Shown: positions 8,672 to 17,774 of the stretch, piece after piece
Numbering within the stretch: the first letter of the stretch is position 1
Layout: every line of letters starts with the position of its first letter
NCBI RefSeq assembly: GCF_918698005.1
Contig: NZ_CAKKLJ010000002.1
Location: 248,001-312,000, forward strand
Reading direction: 5' to 3'
Source: Microbacterium sp. Bi121
Lineage (GTDB): Bacteria; Actinomycetota; Actinomycetes; Actinomycetales; Microbacteriaceae
Length of the DNA: 64,000 nt
The notes under the pieces: model-generated
The model's input: only the letters and a program-made list of their open reading frames with translations
What the model was told of the DNA's origin: nothing
Databases searched by the model: none
Translations under genes and position numbers: made by a program

Positions 8672-8821
8672 GCGTGCTCCTTGAAGATTCGGGGACTGAG
8701 ACGACTCTACCCCGGCGATGCAGCGGCGGATCGGGCACACGACCGGTTTCGCCCTGGGCGCACAAGCATCTCGGCGGGGCGGCCCGCGAGGCCGCGAACG
8801 GACGATGTCGGCAGCGGCCGA

Positions 8822-8827
8822 TAGCGT
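8822..8827 (+). promoter_or_regulatory. -10 box TAGCGT, leaderless-type promoter
   Basis: It lies seven bases before ATG 8835 and supports that start for the adnA-like gene over upstream in-frame codons at 8718 and 8805. Confidence 0.55.
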
Positions 8828-8834
8828 GGATGCC

Positions 8835-11800
8835 ATGACCGATGCCGCTGCCCGAGTGACGGCGGATGCCGGGCAGCAGGCGGTCGTGGACGCACCTGTC
8901 ACGGCATCCGGCGTCGTCATCGGCGCGCCGGGAACAGGCAAGACGCACACGCTCATCGACCGTGTCGTGGCTCTTCTGAGTCACCACGCGCTCGCGCCGC
9001 AGGAAGTGCTCGTCCTCACGCCGAGCCGACAGGCAGCGACGACCCTCCGCGATCGGATCGGCGTGCGCATCGGCCAGGCGACGCCGGGGCCGCTCGCTCG
9101 GTCGCTGGGGTCGTTCGCCTTCCAGCTCGTCCGCGGCGCGATGGTGCACGCAGGCTCCGAGCCCCCCGCCCTGCTCACCGGGGCCGACCAGGATCGCATC
9201 ATCGCCGACCTGCTGGCCGGAGACGCCGACGATGAGGCCGCCGGGATGCTCAGCCGTTGGCCGGCGACGCTGTCGGCGAGCGTGCGCGCCTCGAAGGACT
9301 TCCGATCCGAGCTGCGCGCCTTCCTCGCCGAATGCACGGAGCTCGAGGTGCTGCCCGGCGACCTGCAGCGTTCGGACAATCCTGTCTGGGCGGCCGCCGG
9401 GACGTTCATCGACGAGTACCGCACGGTGCTCGCCGGCATGCGCACGGCGTACCGCGACGCGGCCGATCTGCTGAGCGAGGCGTCGGCGATCCTGCGCGAC
9501 GCCGAACCGGCCGCTCTCGGTCCGCTCGCGGCACTGCGCGTCGTGCTGATCGACGACGCGCAGGAGGTGACTCGCGGCGGCATCGCGCTCATTCGTGCGC
9601 TGCGTGATCGCGGCATCTCGGTGACGGCGTTCGGCGATCCCGACATCTCATCCGGTGCGTTCCGCGGGGCGAGCCCGCAACTGTTCCACGAGCTGTCCAG
9701 TCTGCTCGGCGACGTGCACGTGCTCGACGGCGCGCATCGGCAGCGCCCTGCGCTCACCGACCTGACCAGAAAGGTCACGCAGGCCATCGGCGTCGCCGGT
9801 CGCGTCGAGCATCGGCGTCCGCCTCGGCCGGCGCCGCAGACGCCAGACCCGGTGCGCACCTCCGATGAGCCGGTGCAGGCGTATCTGGCGTCCTCGCCGT
9901 ATGAGGAGGTCGACCGCATCGCAGGCACCCTTCGTGACTGGCACCTCAGCCATGGCATCCCGTGGAGCGACATGGCCGTGATCGCGCACGACACCCGTCA
10001 GGTGTCGACGCTCGAGACCGAGCTGGCCGCGCGGGAGGTGCCGACAAGGGCGGCCGGCGTGCAGCGGCCGCTGGGCAGCGAGGGCGTAGTGCGCGACCTC
10101 GTCGGCATCGTGCGTCTCGCGCTGCAGCCGGCATCCGAACGCACTCCGGAAGACCTCGTCGAAGCGCTGCGCTCGCCCTTCGGCGGGCTGGACGCCGTCG
10201 GGCTCCGGCGCCTGCGGGCTCGTCTGCGGCATGTCGAGCTCGCCGACGGGGGCGCCACGCCGGCTTCCGAGCTGCTGCGTCAGGCGCTGGAGTTCCCCGC
10301 GCACTTCACCTTCGTCGACGCGCCGGAGGCACGCACCGCGGCGCGATTCGCCACCACCCTCGCCGAGACGGCTGCTGCCGCCGAGGCGCACGAGACTATT
10401 CATGAGCTGCTCTGGCGCGTCTGGGACGCTGCCCGCGCTCTCGACGGCTCGAAGCTCGCCCGGCATTGGCAGGAGGCCGCAGGGCAGCCTGGCGGCGCGG
10501 AGATCGCACGCAACCTCGACGCTCTGGTGGCGCTGTTCGACGCCGCCAAGCGATTCGTCGAGCGCACGCCGAACGAGGATCCGGAGACGTTCGTTCGCGA
10601 CATCCTCGACAGCGAGGTGCCAGAGGACTCGCTCTCGACGCCCGATCGGCCGGGCCTCGTCACCCTGCTGACACCGGCCACCGCTCTCGGCACCCAGTTC
10701 GAGGTCGTCGTCGTCGCGGGTGTCCAGGACGGCGTGTGGCCCAACACGCGCCTGCGCGGCGGACTGCTCGAGACCTGGCGGCTGGCCGATGCCGTGGTCT
10801 CTGCCCGCACGGGGAGCCCAGCAGGAAATCCCGGTGTGCTCGACCGTCGCCGCGACGCGCTGCATGACGAGCTGCGCCTGTTCGTGCGTGCGGTGTCGCG
10901 TGCGCGTTCGCGCATCCTCATGACAGCGGTCGATGACGACGACTCCAGCGCCAGCCCGTTCTTCATGTTCCTCCCCGAACCGCCCCCGGCATCCGACCAT
11001 CCGGCCGCCGAGCATCCCCTGACGCTGCGCGGTCTGGTCGCACGTCATCGACGCACGCTCACGAGCTCGCCCGATCCTGCCTCGCGTGCTGAAGCCGCCG
11101 GCCAGCTCGCTGTGCTCGCGAGGGAGGGCGTCCCCGGCGCCGATCCCACCGAGTGGTACGGCACGGCCGCGCCGTCGACGCTGGCGCCGCTGAACGATCT
11201 GGCCGTCGAAGCCGCGCGGGTGTCGCCGTCGCGGATGGAGTCCTTCGAGGAGTGCGAGCTGCACTGGGCGATCTCCGCCCTGGGCGGTGACACGGTGCTG
11301 CCCCCGTCTGCTGGTATCGGCACGATCATCCATGAGGCGATGGAGAAGGTGCCGGACGGAGATCTCGACGTCATGCGCGCGATCGTCGCCGAGCACTGGG
11401 GAGAGCTGGACTTCGAGACCGAGTGGATCAGTCGCAAGGAGCACCGCAGGGCCGATCTGTACGTCGATCGGCTGAGCTCGTACCTCGGAGAGGTCGCGCG
11501 CGACGGAGGCCGGGTGCTCGCGAGCGAGGTGGAGTTCCGCTTCGCGGTCGAGGTGGGCGACGCGGGCTCGGCGGCGACGCCGGCGGTGCACATCGGCGAA
11601 GACGCGGGCGGGCCGTCGCGCGCCGTCGTGCACGGCTTCATCGACCGCGTCGAGGCATACCCGAGCGGTGCGGGGGAGCACATGGTCGCACGCGGCCGCG
11701 GGGCTGCGCCGATGGGTGAGGGCTCCGACGGGGAATGCGTCGTCGTGGTGGATCTGAAGACGGGCAAGTACGAGCCGGAATCCGACGGCAAGGTCGAGGA

Positions 11801-12107
11801 GCACGCACAGCTCGCCGCCTACCAGATCGCTGTGGAGCAGGGGCTCATCGAGGGCGCTGACCCCGCCGCTCTCACGGGTGCACGACTGCTCATCGTCTCG
11901 AAGACCCTGTCAGGCAGCGAGTATCGGGTCGCCCATCAGCACACGCTCGAGGGCGAGCTGCGCACGCGCTTCCTGAATCGGCTCGCCGACGCCGCTCGAG
12001 GCATGTCCGCCGGCAGTTTCACGGCCCATGTCGAGGCCCACTGCGCCGATGTGCAGTGGCGTGTTCAGCCCTGTCGCATCCACACGGTTCCCTCGGTGAG
12101 CGCATGA
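8835..12107 (+). CDS. adnA: AdnA-like UvrD-family helicase with C-terminal RecB-type nuclease
   Basis: A 1090-residue subunit of a presumed AdnAB-type double-strand-break resection complex. Motif I is GAPGTGKT (about 30-37). Motif II reads IDDAQE (about 238-243), not the usual DExQ. A C-terminal motif VI-like segment is VRAVSRARS. The C-terminal third carries a PD-(D/E)XK nuclease signature, VVDLKTGK (about 971-978) followed by AQLAAYQIAV. Size, domain order and overlap with a second, similar gene match mycobacterial AdnA/AdnB rather than RecBCD. The altered motif II agrees with the known unequal motors of AdnAB. The gene overlaps the next by four bases. Confidence 0.85.
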   Translation: MTDAAARVTADAGQQAVVDAPVTASGVVIGAPGTGKTHTLIDRVVALLSHHALAPQEVLVLTPSRQAATTLRDRIGVRIGQATPGPLARSLGSFAFQLVRGAMVHAGSEPPALLTGADQDRIIADLLAGDADDEAAGMLSRWPATLSASVRASKDFRSELRAFLAECTELEVLPGDLQRSDNPVWAAAGTFIDEYRTVLAGMRTAYRDAADLLSEASAILRDAEPAALGPLAALRVVLIDDAQEVTRGGIALIRALRDRGISVTAFGDPDISSGAFRGASPQLFHELSSLLGDVHVLDGAHRQRPALTDLTRKVTQAIGVAGRVEHRRPPRPAPQTPDPVRTSDEPVQAYLASSPYEEVDRIAGTLRDWHLSHGIPWSDMAVIAHDTRQVSTLETELAAREVPTRAAGVQRPLGSEGVVRDLVGIVRLALQPASERTPEDLVEALRSPFGGLDAVGLRRLRARLRHVELADGGATPASELLRQALEFPAHFTFVDAPEARTAARFATTLAETAAAAEAHETIHELLWRVWDAARALDGSKLARHWQEAAGQPGGAEIARNLDALVALFDAAKRFVERTPNEDPETFVRDILDSEVPEDSLSTPDRPGLVTLLTPATALGTQFEVVVVAGVQDGVWPNTRLRGGLLETWRLADAVVSARTGSPAGNPGVLDRRRDALHDELRLFVRAVSRARSRILMTAVDDDDSSASPFFMFLPEPPPASDHPAAEHPLTLRGLVARHRRTLTSSPDPASRAEAAGQLAVLAREGVPGADPTEWYGTAAPSTLAPLNDLAVEAARVSPSRMESFEECELHWAISALGGDTVLPPSAGIGTIIHEAMEKVPDGDLDVMRAIVAEHWGELDFETEWISRKEHRRADLYVDRLSSYLGEVARDGGRVLASEVEFRFAVEVGDAGSAATPAVHIGEDAGGPSRAVVHGFIDRVEAYPSGAGEHMVARGRGAAPMGEGSDGECVVVVDLKTGKYEPESDGKVEEHAQLAAYQIAVEQGLIEGADPAALTGARLLIVSKTLSGSEYRVAHQHTLEGELRTRFLNRLADAARGMSAGSFTAHVEAHCADVQWRVQPCRIHTVPSVSA

Positions 12108-15100
12108 GCGCCGTCTGGGGTGACACCGGCCCTGGGCTGTCCGCGCTGGAGGTGGCTGCCGCTCTCGGTCAGCCGCCGCCTACGCACGCTCAGCAGCGCG
12201 TGATCGAGGCTCCCCCGACACCGGCGCTCGTCGTGGCCGGCGCTGGGAGCGGCAAGACGGAGACGATGTCGGGACGGGTCGTCTGGCTGGTCGCGAACGG
12301 TCACGTTCGCCGGGATGAGATCCTCGGCCTGACCTTCACGCGCAAGGCAGCAGGCGAACTGGCCGAGCGCATCGGCGCCCGCCTCGCCGTGATCGACGAG
12401 TTCGGACGCCGCGGCCTGCTCCCGCACGTCCCCGCCATCGTCGCATCCGGTGCGCTGGCGCGCGTCGACGCCGCCGACGCCGCGAACCGATCCGCCGTGC
12501 GAGCACACGTGCTGGACGAGCTGGCGGCGCGTTATGAAACGGGCTGGGATGCCGCGACGCCGCGCACCGCTGAGGAGATGCTGATCCGCCCTCGGGTGTC
12601 GACCTACAACGCCTTCGCCGATTCGATCGTGCGCGAGCACGCCGCCAGAATCGGTCGTGACCCTGATGTCGCGATGCTGAGCCAGGCAGCGTCGTGGATG
12701 CTGGCGCGCGAGGTCGTGCTGCGCGCCGACCTGCCGCAGTTGGAGGACATCGAGCTGTCCGTCGCCACCGTCGTCGACGCCGTGCAGCGTCTGGCAGGGG
12801 AGTCACTCGATCACCGCGCCGACCTCGAGCGTGCGGAGCGGATCGCTCTCGAACATGCGGCCGCGTTCGAGCCGTATCGCAGCAACGGCGAGGTCCAGAA
12901 GGCAGCGGACAACCTGCTCGCCCTTCCCACGCTCGCCTCTCTCGTTCGCGAGTACATCTCCGAGAAGCAGCGCAGGGGCGTGCTCGACTTCGCCGATCAG
13001 GTCAGCGGTGCCTTCGACATCGTCGAATCGTCGCCCGACGTGCGTGACGCCCTACGAGAGCAGCACAGGGTGGTCCTCCTCGACGAGTATCAGGACACCT
13101 CGGTAATCCAGACCCGGTTCCTCTCCGCCGTCTTCCGGGACTCGGCCGTTATGGCCGTCGGCGACCCGCACCAGTCCATCTACGGGTGGCGCGGGGCCAG
13201 CGCCGACAACCTGTACGCGTTCGCACGGACGTTCGCCGCCGAGCAGCCTTCGCACAGCTACAGCCTGATGACGAGCTGGCGCAACGACAGCGCGATCCTC
13301 GGCATCGCGAACCGCGTTCTCGAGCCGTTGCAGCGGCCGGGCCTGGACGTCCCGCCGCTCGAGCCGCGACCGGGCGCCGGCGCCGGCAACGTCGAGGTCC
13401 GCTATCCGCTGACCGTCCACGACGAGGCAGCCGAGGTCGCCGACTGGTTCGCCGAGCGTCGTGCAGAGCATGACGGTCGTGCTCCGCTGGGGACGGCGAA
13501 GCCGCACACCGGGGCGATCCTGTTCCGCTCGAAGCGTCACATGCAGACCTTCGCCGAGGCGCTCGCCGCCCGTGACATCCCGCACCGCATCCTGGGGCTG
13601 GGCGGGCTGCTCGCGACGCCGGAGGTGGTCGACCTGGTCTCGATGCTGCGGGTGGTCCACGATCCGAACGCCGGGTCAGCGCTGATCCGACTGCTCGTCG
13701 GGCCACGGTTCGCCGTCGGCGTCGCCGACATGGGCGCCCTCTACGATCTCGCCGGCGAGCTCGCTCGGCGCGACAGCGGGCTGCTGCCCCTGCCCGATGA
13801 GCTCCGCGCCCGCATCCGCGCTTCCCGCGGGGCGGACGAGGCCGTGTCGATCGTGGACGCGGTCGATGTCGTCCGGGGACTCCGTGACGACTACCGGCTC
13901 ATCGAGAAGATCACTCCAGAGGGGCGCGAACGCATCCGCGCGGCGGGGGAGATGCTCGAAAGGCTTCGGCGCGCGTCCGCGCAGCCGATCCCTGAGCTCA
14001 TCCGCCTCATCGAGGTCGAGCTGCGGCTGGACATCGAGCTGGCAGCCAATGAGACCCGGGGTCCTGCGCGCGTCGCATCGACCCAGCTGCGCGCGTTCAC
14101 CGATGAGGTGCGCACATTCCTCGCCGCTGACGAGCGCGGCACCATCGGCAGCCTCCTCGCGTGGCTCGACAAGGCCGAGAGCACCGATGAACTCATGCCA
14201 CGCCCCGAGCCACCGGAGCCCGGTGTCGTGCAGCTCCTGACGATCCACGGATCCAAGGGCCTCGAATGGGATGCCGTGGCAGTGGTGCGCATGGTCGACG
14301 GCGAACTGCCGTCCAGGCCGACGGACACGTCGGGCTGGTTCGGATTCGGCGTGCTGCCCTTCGCGTTGCGCGGCGACAGCGACGCACTGCCGAGGTTCTC
14401 GTGGAGTGCTCCGCTCGATGATGAACCGGATCCGGCCAAGCGCTTGAAGGCCGGCGTCGCGTCGCTCACCAGCAAGAGCAAGACGGCTCCTGGTGCTATC
14501 ACGATGTTCAAGGACGCGTACCGCGGGTATCAGCAGCAGGAGGAGCGTCGCCTGGCGTACGTCGCCGTCACCCGCGCGCGCACCGACCTGCTGCTGACCG
14601 GCGCGCACTGGGCCGGGCAGAAGAAGCCGCGTGAGGCCGGGCCGTATCTGCTCGAGGCGATGACCGTCCTCGATGCGGACGTGATCGGAGAGGTGGACGC
14701 CGAGGACAACCCGTACGAGGGCGAGGGCAAGACCACCGTGTGGCCGCTCGACCCCTTGGGGGCGCGCCGTGCGAAGGTCGAGGCTGCCGCCGCGTTCGTG
14801 AGAACCGCGCTCGAGGGCGAGCCGACCTCCGCGTCGCCGCACCTCGAGCGTCTGCTCGCCGAGCGTGCCGAGCGGCAGCGGGGAGTCATCGCCGAACCGC
14901 CGACACGTGTGCCGGCATCCAAGTTCAAGGACTACGTGACCGATTTCGACAGCACGGTGCGCGAGCTGTCGCGTCCGATGCCGGAGCGCCCGTACCGGCA
15001 GACGAGGCTCGGGACGCTCTTCCACGCCTGGGTCGAGCACCGATCGGGTCTCGTCGGCGCCGGTCCCAGCGTCGACGCCGCGCTGTGGGAGAGCGATGAC

Positions 15101-15559
15101 GAACAGCCGGAACAGGGGAGCGTGTCGGCAGCGGACGACGCTGACCTGCAGTCGCTTCGTGACATCTTCGAGCGCAGCGAGTGGGCCCCGCTTCGTCCGA
15201 TCGCGGTGGAGATCGAGATCGACTTCGCATTCGGGGGTACCGGCTCGGTCGCCGGCCACCCGGAGCACATCGTGATCTGCAAGCTCGACGCGGTCTATCG
15301 CCGTGAGGACCGCGGCGGGCGCATCGAGATCGTCGATTGGAAGACCGGACGAGCGCCCCGCACGGCCGCTGAGCGGGAGGAGCGGATGCTGCAGCTCGCT
15401 CTGTACCGACTCGCCTATCACCGCCGCTTCGGTGTTCCGCTCGAGGAGATCGACGTGGCGCTGTACTACGTCGCAGACGACCTGATCATCCGCGGCGACC
15501 GGGTCTACTCCGAGGAGGAGTTGGTCCAGCGGTGGAGTGCCGCTCGCGCGGCCCGCTGA
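12104..15559 (+). CDS. adnB: AdnB-like UvrD-family helicase-nuclease
   Basis: A 1151-residue protein with a complete SF1A motor: motif I GAGSGKTET (about 46-54), TFTRKAAGEL, motif II LLDEYQDT (about 325-332), GDPHQSIYGWRGA, a late TIHGSKGLEWD motif and motif VI AYVAVTRARTD. The C-terminal RecB-type nuclease shows IVDWKTGR (about 1077) and LQLALYRLAYH. It should be the lead motor of the heterodimer that resects DNA ends for recombination. ATG 12104 overlaps the adnA-like stop by four bases, so the two are coupled. Its last 55 bases overlap the convergent phosphotransferase-fold gene. Confidence 0.9.
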   Translation: MSAVWGDTGPGLSALEVAAALGQPPPTHAQQRVIEAPPTPALVVAGAGSGKTETMSGRVVWLVANGHVRRDEILGLTFTRKAAGELAERIGARLAVIDEFGRRGLLPHVPAIVASGALARVDAADAANRSAVRAHVLDELAARYETGWDAATPRTAEEMLIRPRVSTYNAFADSIVREHAARIGRDPDVAMLSQAASWMLAREVVLRADLPQLEDIELSVATVVDAVQRLAGESLDHRADLERAERIALEHAAAFEPYRSNGEVQKAADNLLALPTLASLVREYISEKQRRGVLDFADQVSGAFDIVESSPDVRDALREQHRVVLLDEYQDTSVIQTRFLSAVFRDSAVMAVGDPHQSIYGWRGASADNLYAFARTFAAEQPSHSYSLMTSWRNDSAILGIANRVLEPLQRPGLDVPPLEPRPGAGAGNVEVRYPLTVHDEAAEVADWFAERRAEHDGRAPLGTAKPHTGAILFRSKRHMQTFAEALAARDIPHRILGLGGLLATPEVVDLVSMLRVVHDPNAGSALIRLLVGPRFAVGVADMGALYDLAGELARRDSGLLPLPDELRARIRASRGADEAVSIVDAVDVVRGLRDDYRLIEKITPEGRERIRAAGEMLERLRRASAQPIPELIRLIEVELRLDIELAANETRGPARVASTQLRAFTDEVRTFLAADERGTIGSLLAWLDKAESTDELMPRPEPPEPGVVQLLTIHGSKGLEWDAVAVVRMVDGELPSRPTDTSGWFGFGVLPFALRGDSDALPRFSWSAPLDDEPDPAKRLKAGVASLTSKSKTAPGAITMFKDAYRGYQQQEERRLAYVAVTRARTDLLLTGAHWAGQKKPREAGPYLLEAMTVLDADVIGEVDAEDNPYEGEGKTTVWPLDPLGARRAKVEAAAAFVRTALEGEPTSASPHLERLLAERAERQRGVIAEPPTRVPASKFKDYVTDFDSTVRELSRPMPERPYRQTRLGTLFHAWVEHRSGLVGAGPSVDAALWESDDEQPEQGSVSAADDADLQSLRDIFERSEWAPLRPIAVEIEIDFAFGGTGSVAGHPEHIVICKLDAVYRREDRGGRIEIVDWKTGRAPRTAAEREERMLQLALYRLAYHRRFGVPLEEIDVALYYVADDLIIRGDRVYSEEELVQRWSAARAAR

Positions 15560-16824
15560 GCCTCGTCGGCTGGGTCGTGCTCTTCGCCGTCGTTCTCCGG
15601 CCCGTCGACGGGCCCAGCGAGCGAAGACGCTTCAGCCGCGTCGGTCCCTGAGCCCGTCGATGGCCCGGCACCGTCCCCTGATCCGTCGTCCCAGGCGGCG
15701 GCGACCTCGCTGAGGTCCTCCGTGGCGTCACCCACCGGCGCCTCCTCGAGGTCGTGGAGTTCTTCGGGCATCAGATCGCTCGGGTTGTATGCATCGGTCT
15801 GCATCGAGGTGTTGATGCTCGGGGCTGCTGTCTCGGGCACACGGTCGAGCGCATCGAGCGCCGAGTCGACGCCCTCGCCTCGCGCTGCGATGACGGACAG
15901 GTCGTTCTCGCGCAGTCCGTCGGCGAGGGCTTCGAGAAGGGCCGCAGCATCGTCGACGATGTCCGGACGGCGCAGCACATCGCCGTGCACCAGCCAGCGT
16001 GCGAACTCGAGTTCTGCCAGCATCCGCGCCCGCACGGCCAGCGCCGCATCCGGTGCGCGGTCGGACGCCTCGGCGTATGCGGCGTGCACGTCGCCTGCGG
16101 CGTCCGGTGCGGACGACAGCCAGGCGAGATCGACTGCGGGGTCGCCGAGCGACAAACCGTTCCAGTCGAGGACGCCGATGACCTCGGGCCCGCGGTCAGG
16201 GTCGTCGTCGAACAGGAACGACGTCGCCTTCGTGCCGCCCAGTGTCACGGCGGATTCGAAGCGCCACAGGTCGTCGTCCTCGACGGCTTCGCGCCACCGC
16301 ACGGTCAGGCGGGCCGGCACCCGGCCGGTGGCTGCAGCACGATCGACGAGCTGACGGATCTCGTCGCGCGCCTCCTCGGCGCTCCGTGCGGTGAGCCCAG
16401 CGCTGCGGACCACCGAAGCGGGGAGGGAATGGACGGCGGCGATCGATGCGCCCATCGAGGTCGCGGCACCACGGCCTCGGGGTACGTGGTGCGCCTCGAT
16501 CTGGAAACCGGGCAGCAGCTCCGCGACCAGCGCGCGGCCCTCTGCGAGGCGGGTCTCGCCGACGTACTCGGGCACGGCGAAAGGCAGCATCGCGCGAGCG
16601 CCGGCGGTGAGCGCGCGCAGCGCCAGTGCCTCGGCTGCGAGCTCGCGCGATGTCTCATCGTCCTCGGCGACCCGGATAGCGAGTTCGCGTCCATCGGCGA
16701 GAGTGGCGACGGCGGAGTCGAAGCGTCCGTCACCGTCGGCGGTGAGCGATCGTGCGCCCACGACCTCCGCCCCGGGCAGTGCGGCTGTGACCGCCGCCGC
16801 TAGAGTAAAGGGAGACCGTGCCAT
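15505..16824 (-). CDS. aminoglycoside-phosphotransferase-fold protein with degenerate catalytic loop
   Basis: A 439-residue protein. Residues about 20-300 have the APH/choline-kinase fold: a kinase N-lobe, then VIGVLDWNGLSLGDPAVDLAWL with the metal-binding DW and GDP..DLAW motifs. The expected HGD....N catalytic loop just before it is replaced by SAVTLGGTKATSF, which lacks the His, Asp and Asn. A later HGD (in LVHGDVL) comes after the DW motif and is not equivalent. The C-terminal ~110 residues are acidic, low-complexity and partly encoded by REP-like DNA. It could be a pseudokinase or a divergent kinase. The start is supported by a leaderless -10 box. Confidence 0.75.
   Translation of the reverse strand: MARSPFTLAAAVTAALPGAEVVGARSLTADGDGRFDSAVATLADGRELAIRVAEDDETSRELAAEALALRALTAGARAMLPFAVPEYVGETRLAEGRALVAELLPGFQIEAHHVPRGRGAATSMGASIAAVHSLPASVVRSAGLTARSAEEARDEIRQLVDRAAATGRVPARLTVRWREAVEDDDLWRFESAVTLGGTKATSFLFDDDPDRGPEVIGVLDWNGLSLGDPAVDLAWLSSAPDAAGDVHAAYAEASDRAPDAALAVRARMLAELEFARWLVHGDVLRRPDIVDDAAALLEALADGLRENDLSVIAARGEGVDSALDALDRVPETAAPSINTSMQTDAYNPSDLMPEELHDLEEAPVGDATEDLSEVAAAWDDGSGDGAGPSTGSGTDAAEASSLAGPVDGPENDGEEHDPADEAQRAARAALHRWTNSSSE
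15599..15666. repeat. REP-like palindromic elements inside a coding tail
   Basis: A perfect 16-bp palindrome (GGCCCGTC/GACGGGCC) spans 15599-15614, and a second unit GGTCCCTGAGCCCGTCGATG begins at 15643. Both resemble the short palindromes common between genes in Micrococcales (compare the recalled type GGTCCCTGAGCCTGTCGAAG). Here they lie inside the 3' part of the phosphotransferase-fold gene and are translated as its acidic tail. Confidence 0.6.
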
Positions 16825-16831
16825 GACCCCA

Positions 16832-16837
16832 AGATTA
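16832..16837 (-). promoter_or_regulatory. -10 box TAATCT, leaderless-type promoter
   Basis: On the complement it lies seven bases before ATG 16824 of the phosphotransferase-fold gene. Confidence 0.6.
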
Positions 16838-16889
16838 GGTCTGGTCGGGCGCGGTTCCGCCTACGCCACGCCTGTGAGAGAGGGAGTCG

Positions 16890-17774
16890 ATGACCGTCCA
16901 GAGCGCTCAGTTCGATCGAGCGGGACACCTCCGCGACGAGCCGGGCATCATCGACGCACTGCGGTCATCAGCCGACGCCCGCGTCATCGTCGTCCGAGAC
17001 GGTCGCGCCCGTGTCGAGGACGGCGCGCTCGTCGCCGTCACCCCGGCCGACGTCGACGACGACGCTGTATGGACGCTCCTCGGCCGCCGCAGCGACGGAA
17101 CCCCGCTGCTGCTGGCCGCCGAGGGCCCGGAAGCCGAGTCGATCGATTCCGCACCGGCCGAGACCTGGCTCGGCGTCCGCGACAGCGGCGGAGTGCTGGA
17201 TGCCGAGGGCACCGATCTCCTGGTCACAGCGGTCGCCCTCGCCTCCTGGCTTCGCGAGGCGCGCTTCTGTCAGGCGTGCGGCGCCGAGACGGTTCTCGGT
17301 CAGGGCGGGTGGTCGCGCCGCTGCGAGAGATGCGAACACGACATCTTCCCGCGGACGGACCCCGCGGTGATCGTCGCGGTCGAGAGCGCCGATGGGGAAC
17401 GGCTGCTTCTGGGCGCGAACGCGAACTGGCGGGGGCGGATGTACTCGTGCTTCGCGGGATTCGTCGAAGCAGGGGAGTCGCTCGAGACGACGGTGCACCG
17501 CGAGATCCAGGAGGAGGCGGGTGTCCTGCTCGACGAGGTCCGCTACATCTCCTCGCAGGCATGGCCGTACCCTCGGTCGCTGATGATCGGCTTCCGGGCC
17601 ACGGCATCCGATCAGCGACGCGCCCGTCCGGACGGCGAGGAGATCATCGACGTCCGCTGGTTCACCCGCGACGAGATCCGCAGCGCCCTGAGGGGCGATG
17701 GCCCCGTCGGGCTGCCTGGTCCGGCATCCATCGCCAGATCACTCATCCTCGACTGGTGCGAGGAGCGCGCGTGA
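16890..17774 (+). CDS. nudC: NAD(+) diphosphatase NudC
   Basis: A 294-residue Nudix hydrolase that splits NAD(H) into NMN(H) and AMP and, in studied homologues, removes NAD caps from RNA. A four-cysteine zinc ribbon (FCQACG...RRCERCEHD) precedes the Nudix domain. The Nudix box reads GFVEAGESLETTVHREIQEE with G to follow, and the NudC-specific SQ-WP-P-S motif appears as SSQAWPYPRS. ATG 16890 is preceded by AGGGAG. The stop overlaps the start of the uvrD2-like gene by four bases. The pairing with uvrD2 matches mycobacteria (Rv3199c/Rv3198c). Confidence 0.93.
   Translation: MTVQSAQFDRAGHLRDEPGIIDALRSSADARVIVVRDGRARVEDGALVAVTPADVDDDAVWTLLGRRSDGTPLLLAAEGPEAESIDSAPAETWLGVRDSGGVLDAEGTDLLVTAVALASWLREARFCQACGAETVLGQGGWSRRCERCEHDIFPRTDPAVIVAVESADGERLLLGANANWRGRMYSCFAGFVEAGESLETTVHREIQEEAGVLLDEVRYISSQAWPYPRSLMIGFRATASDQRRARPDGEEIIDVRWFTRDEIRSALRGDGPVGLPGPASIARSLILDWCEERA

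Noticed and set aside
9648-11804. 718-codon open frame on the - strand
   Set aside because: Antisense to the adnA-like gene, rich in Arg, His and Val as expected from complementing high-G+C codons; no motif seen.
13676-15421. 581-codon open frame on the - strand
   Set aside because: Antisense shadow of the adnB-like gene, whose helicase and nuclease motifs are intact.
16300-16600. Antibiotic (macrolide/aminoglycoside) resistance by the APH-fold protein
   Set aside because: The catalytic His/Asp/Asn loop is not recognisable, so phosphotransferase activity cannot be claimed.
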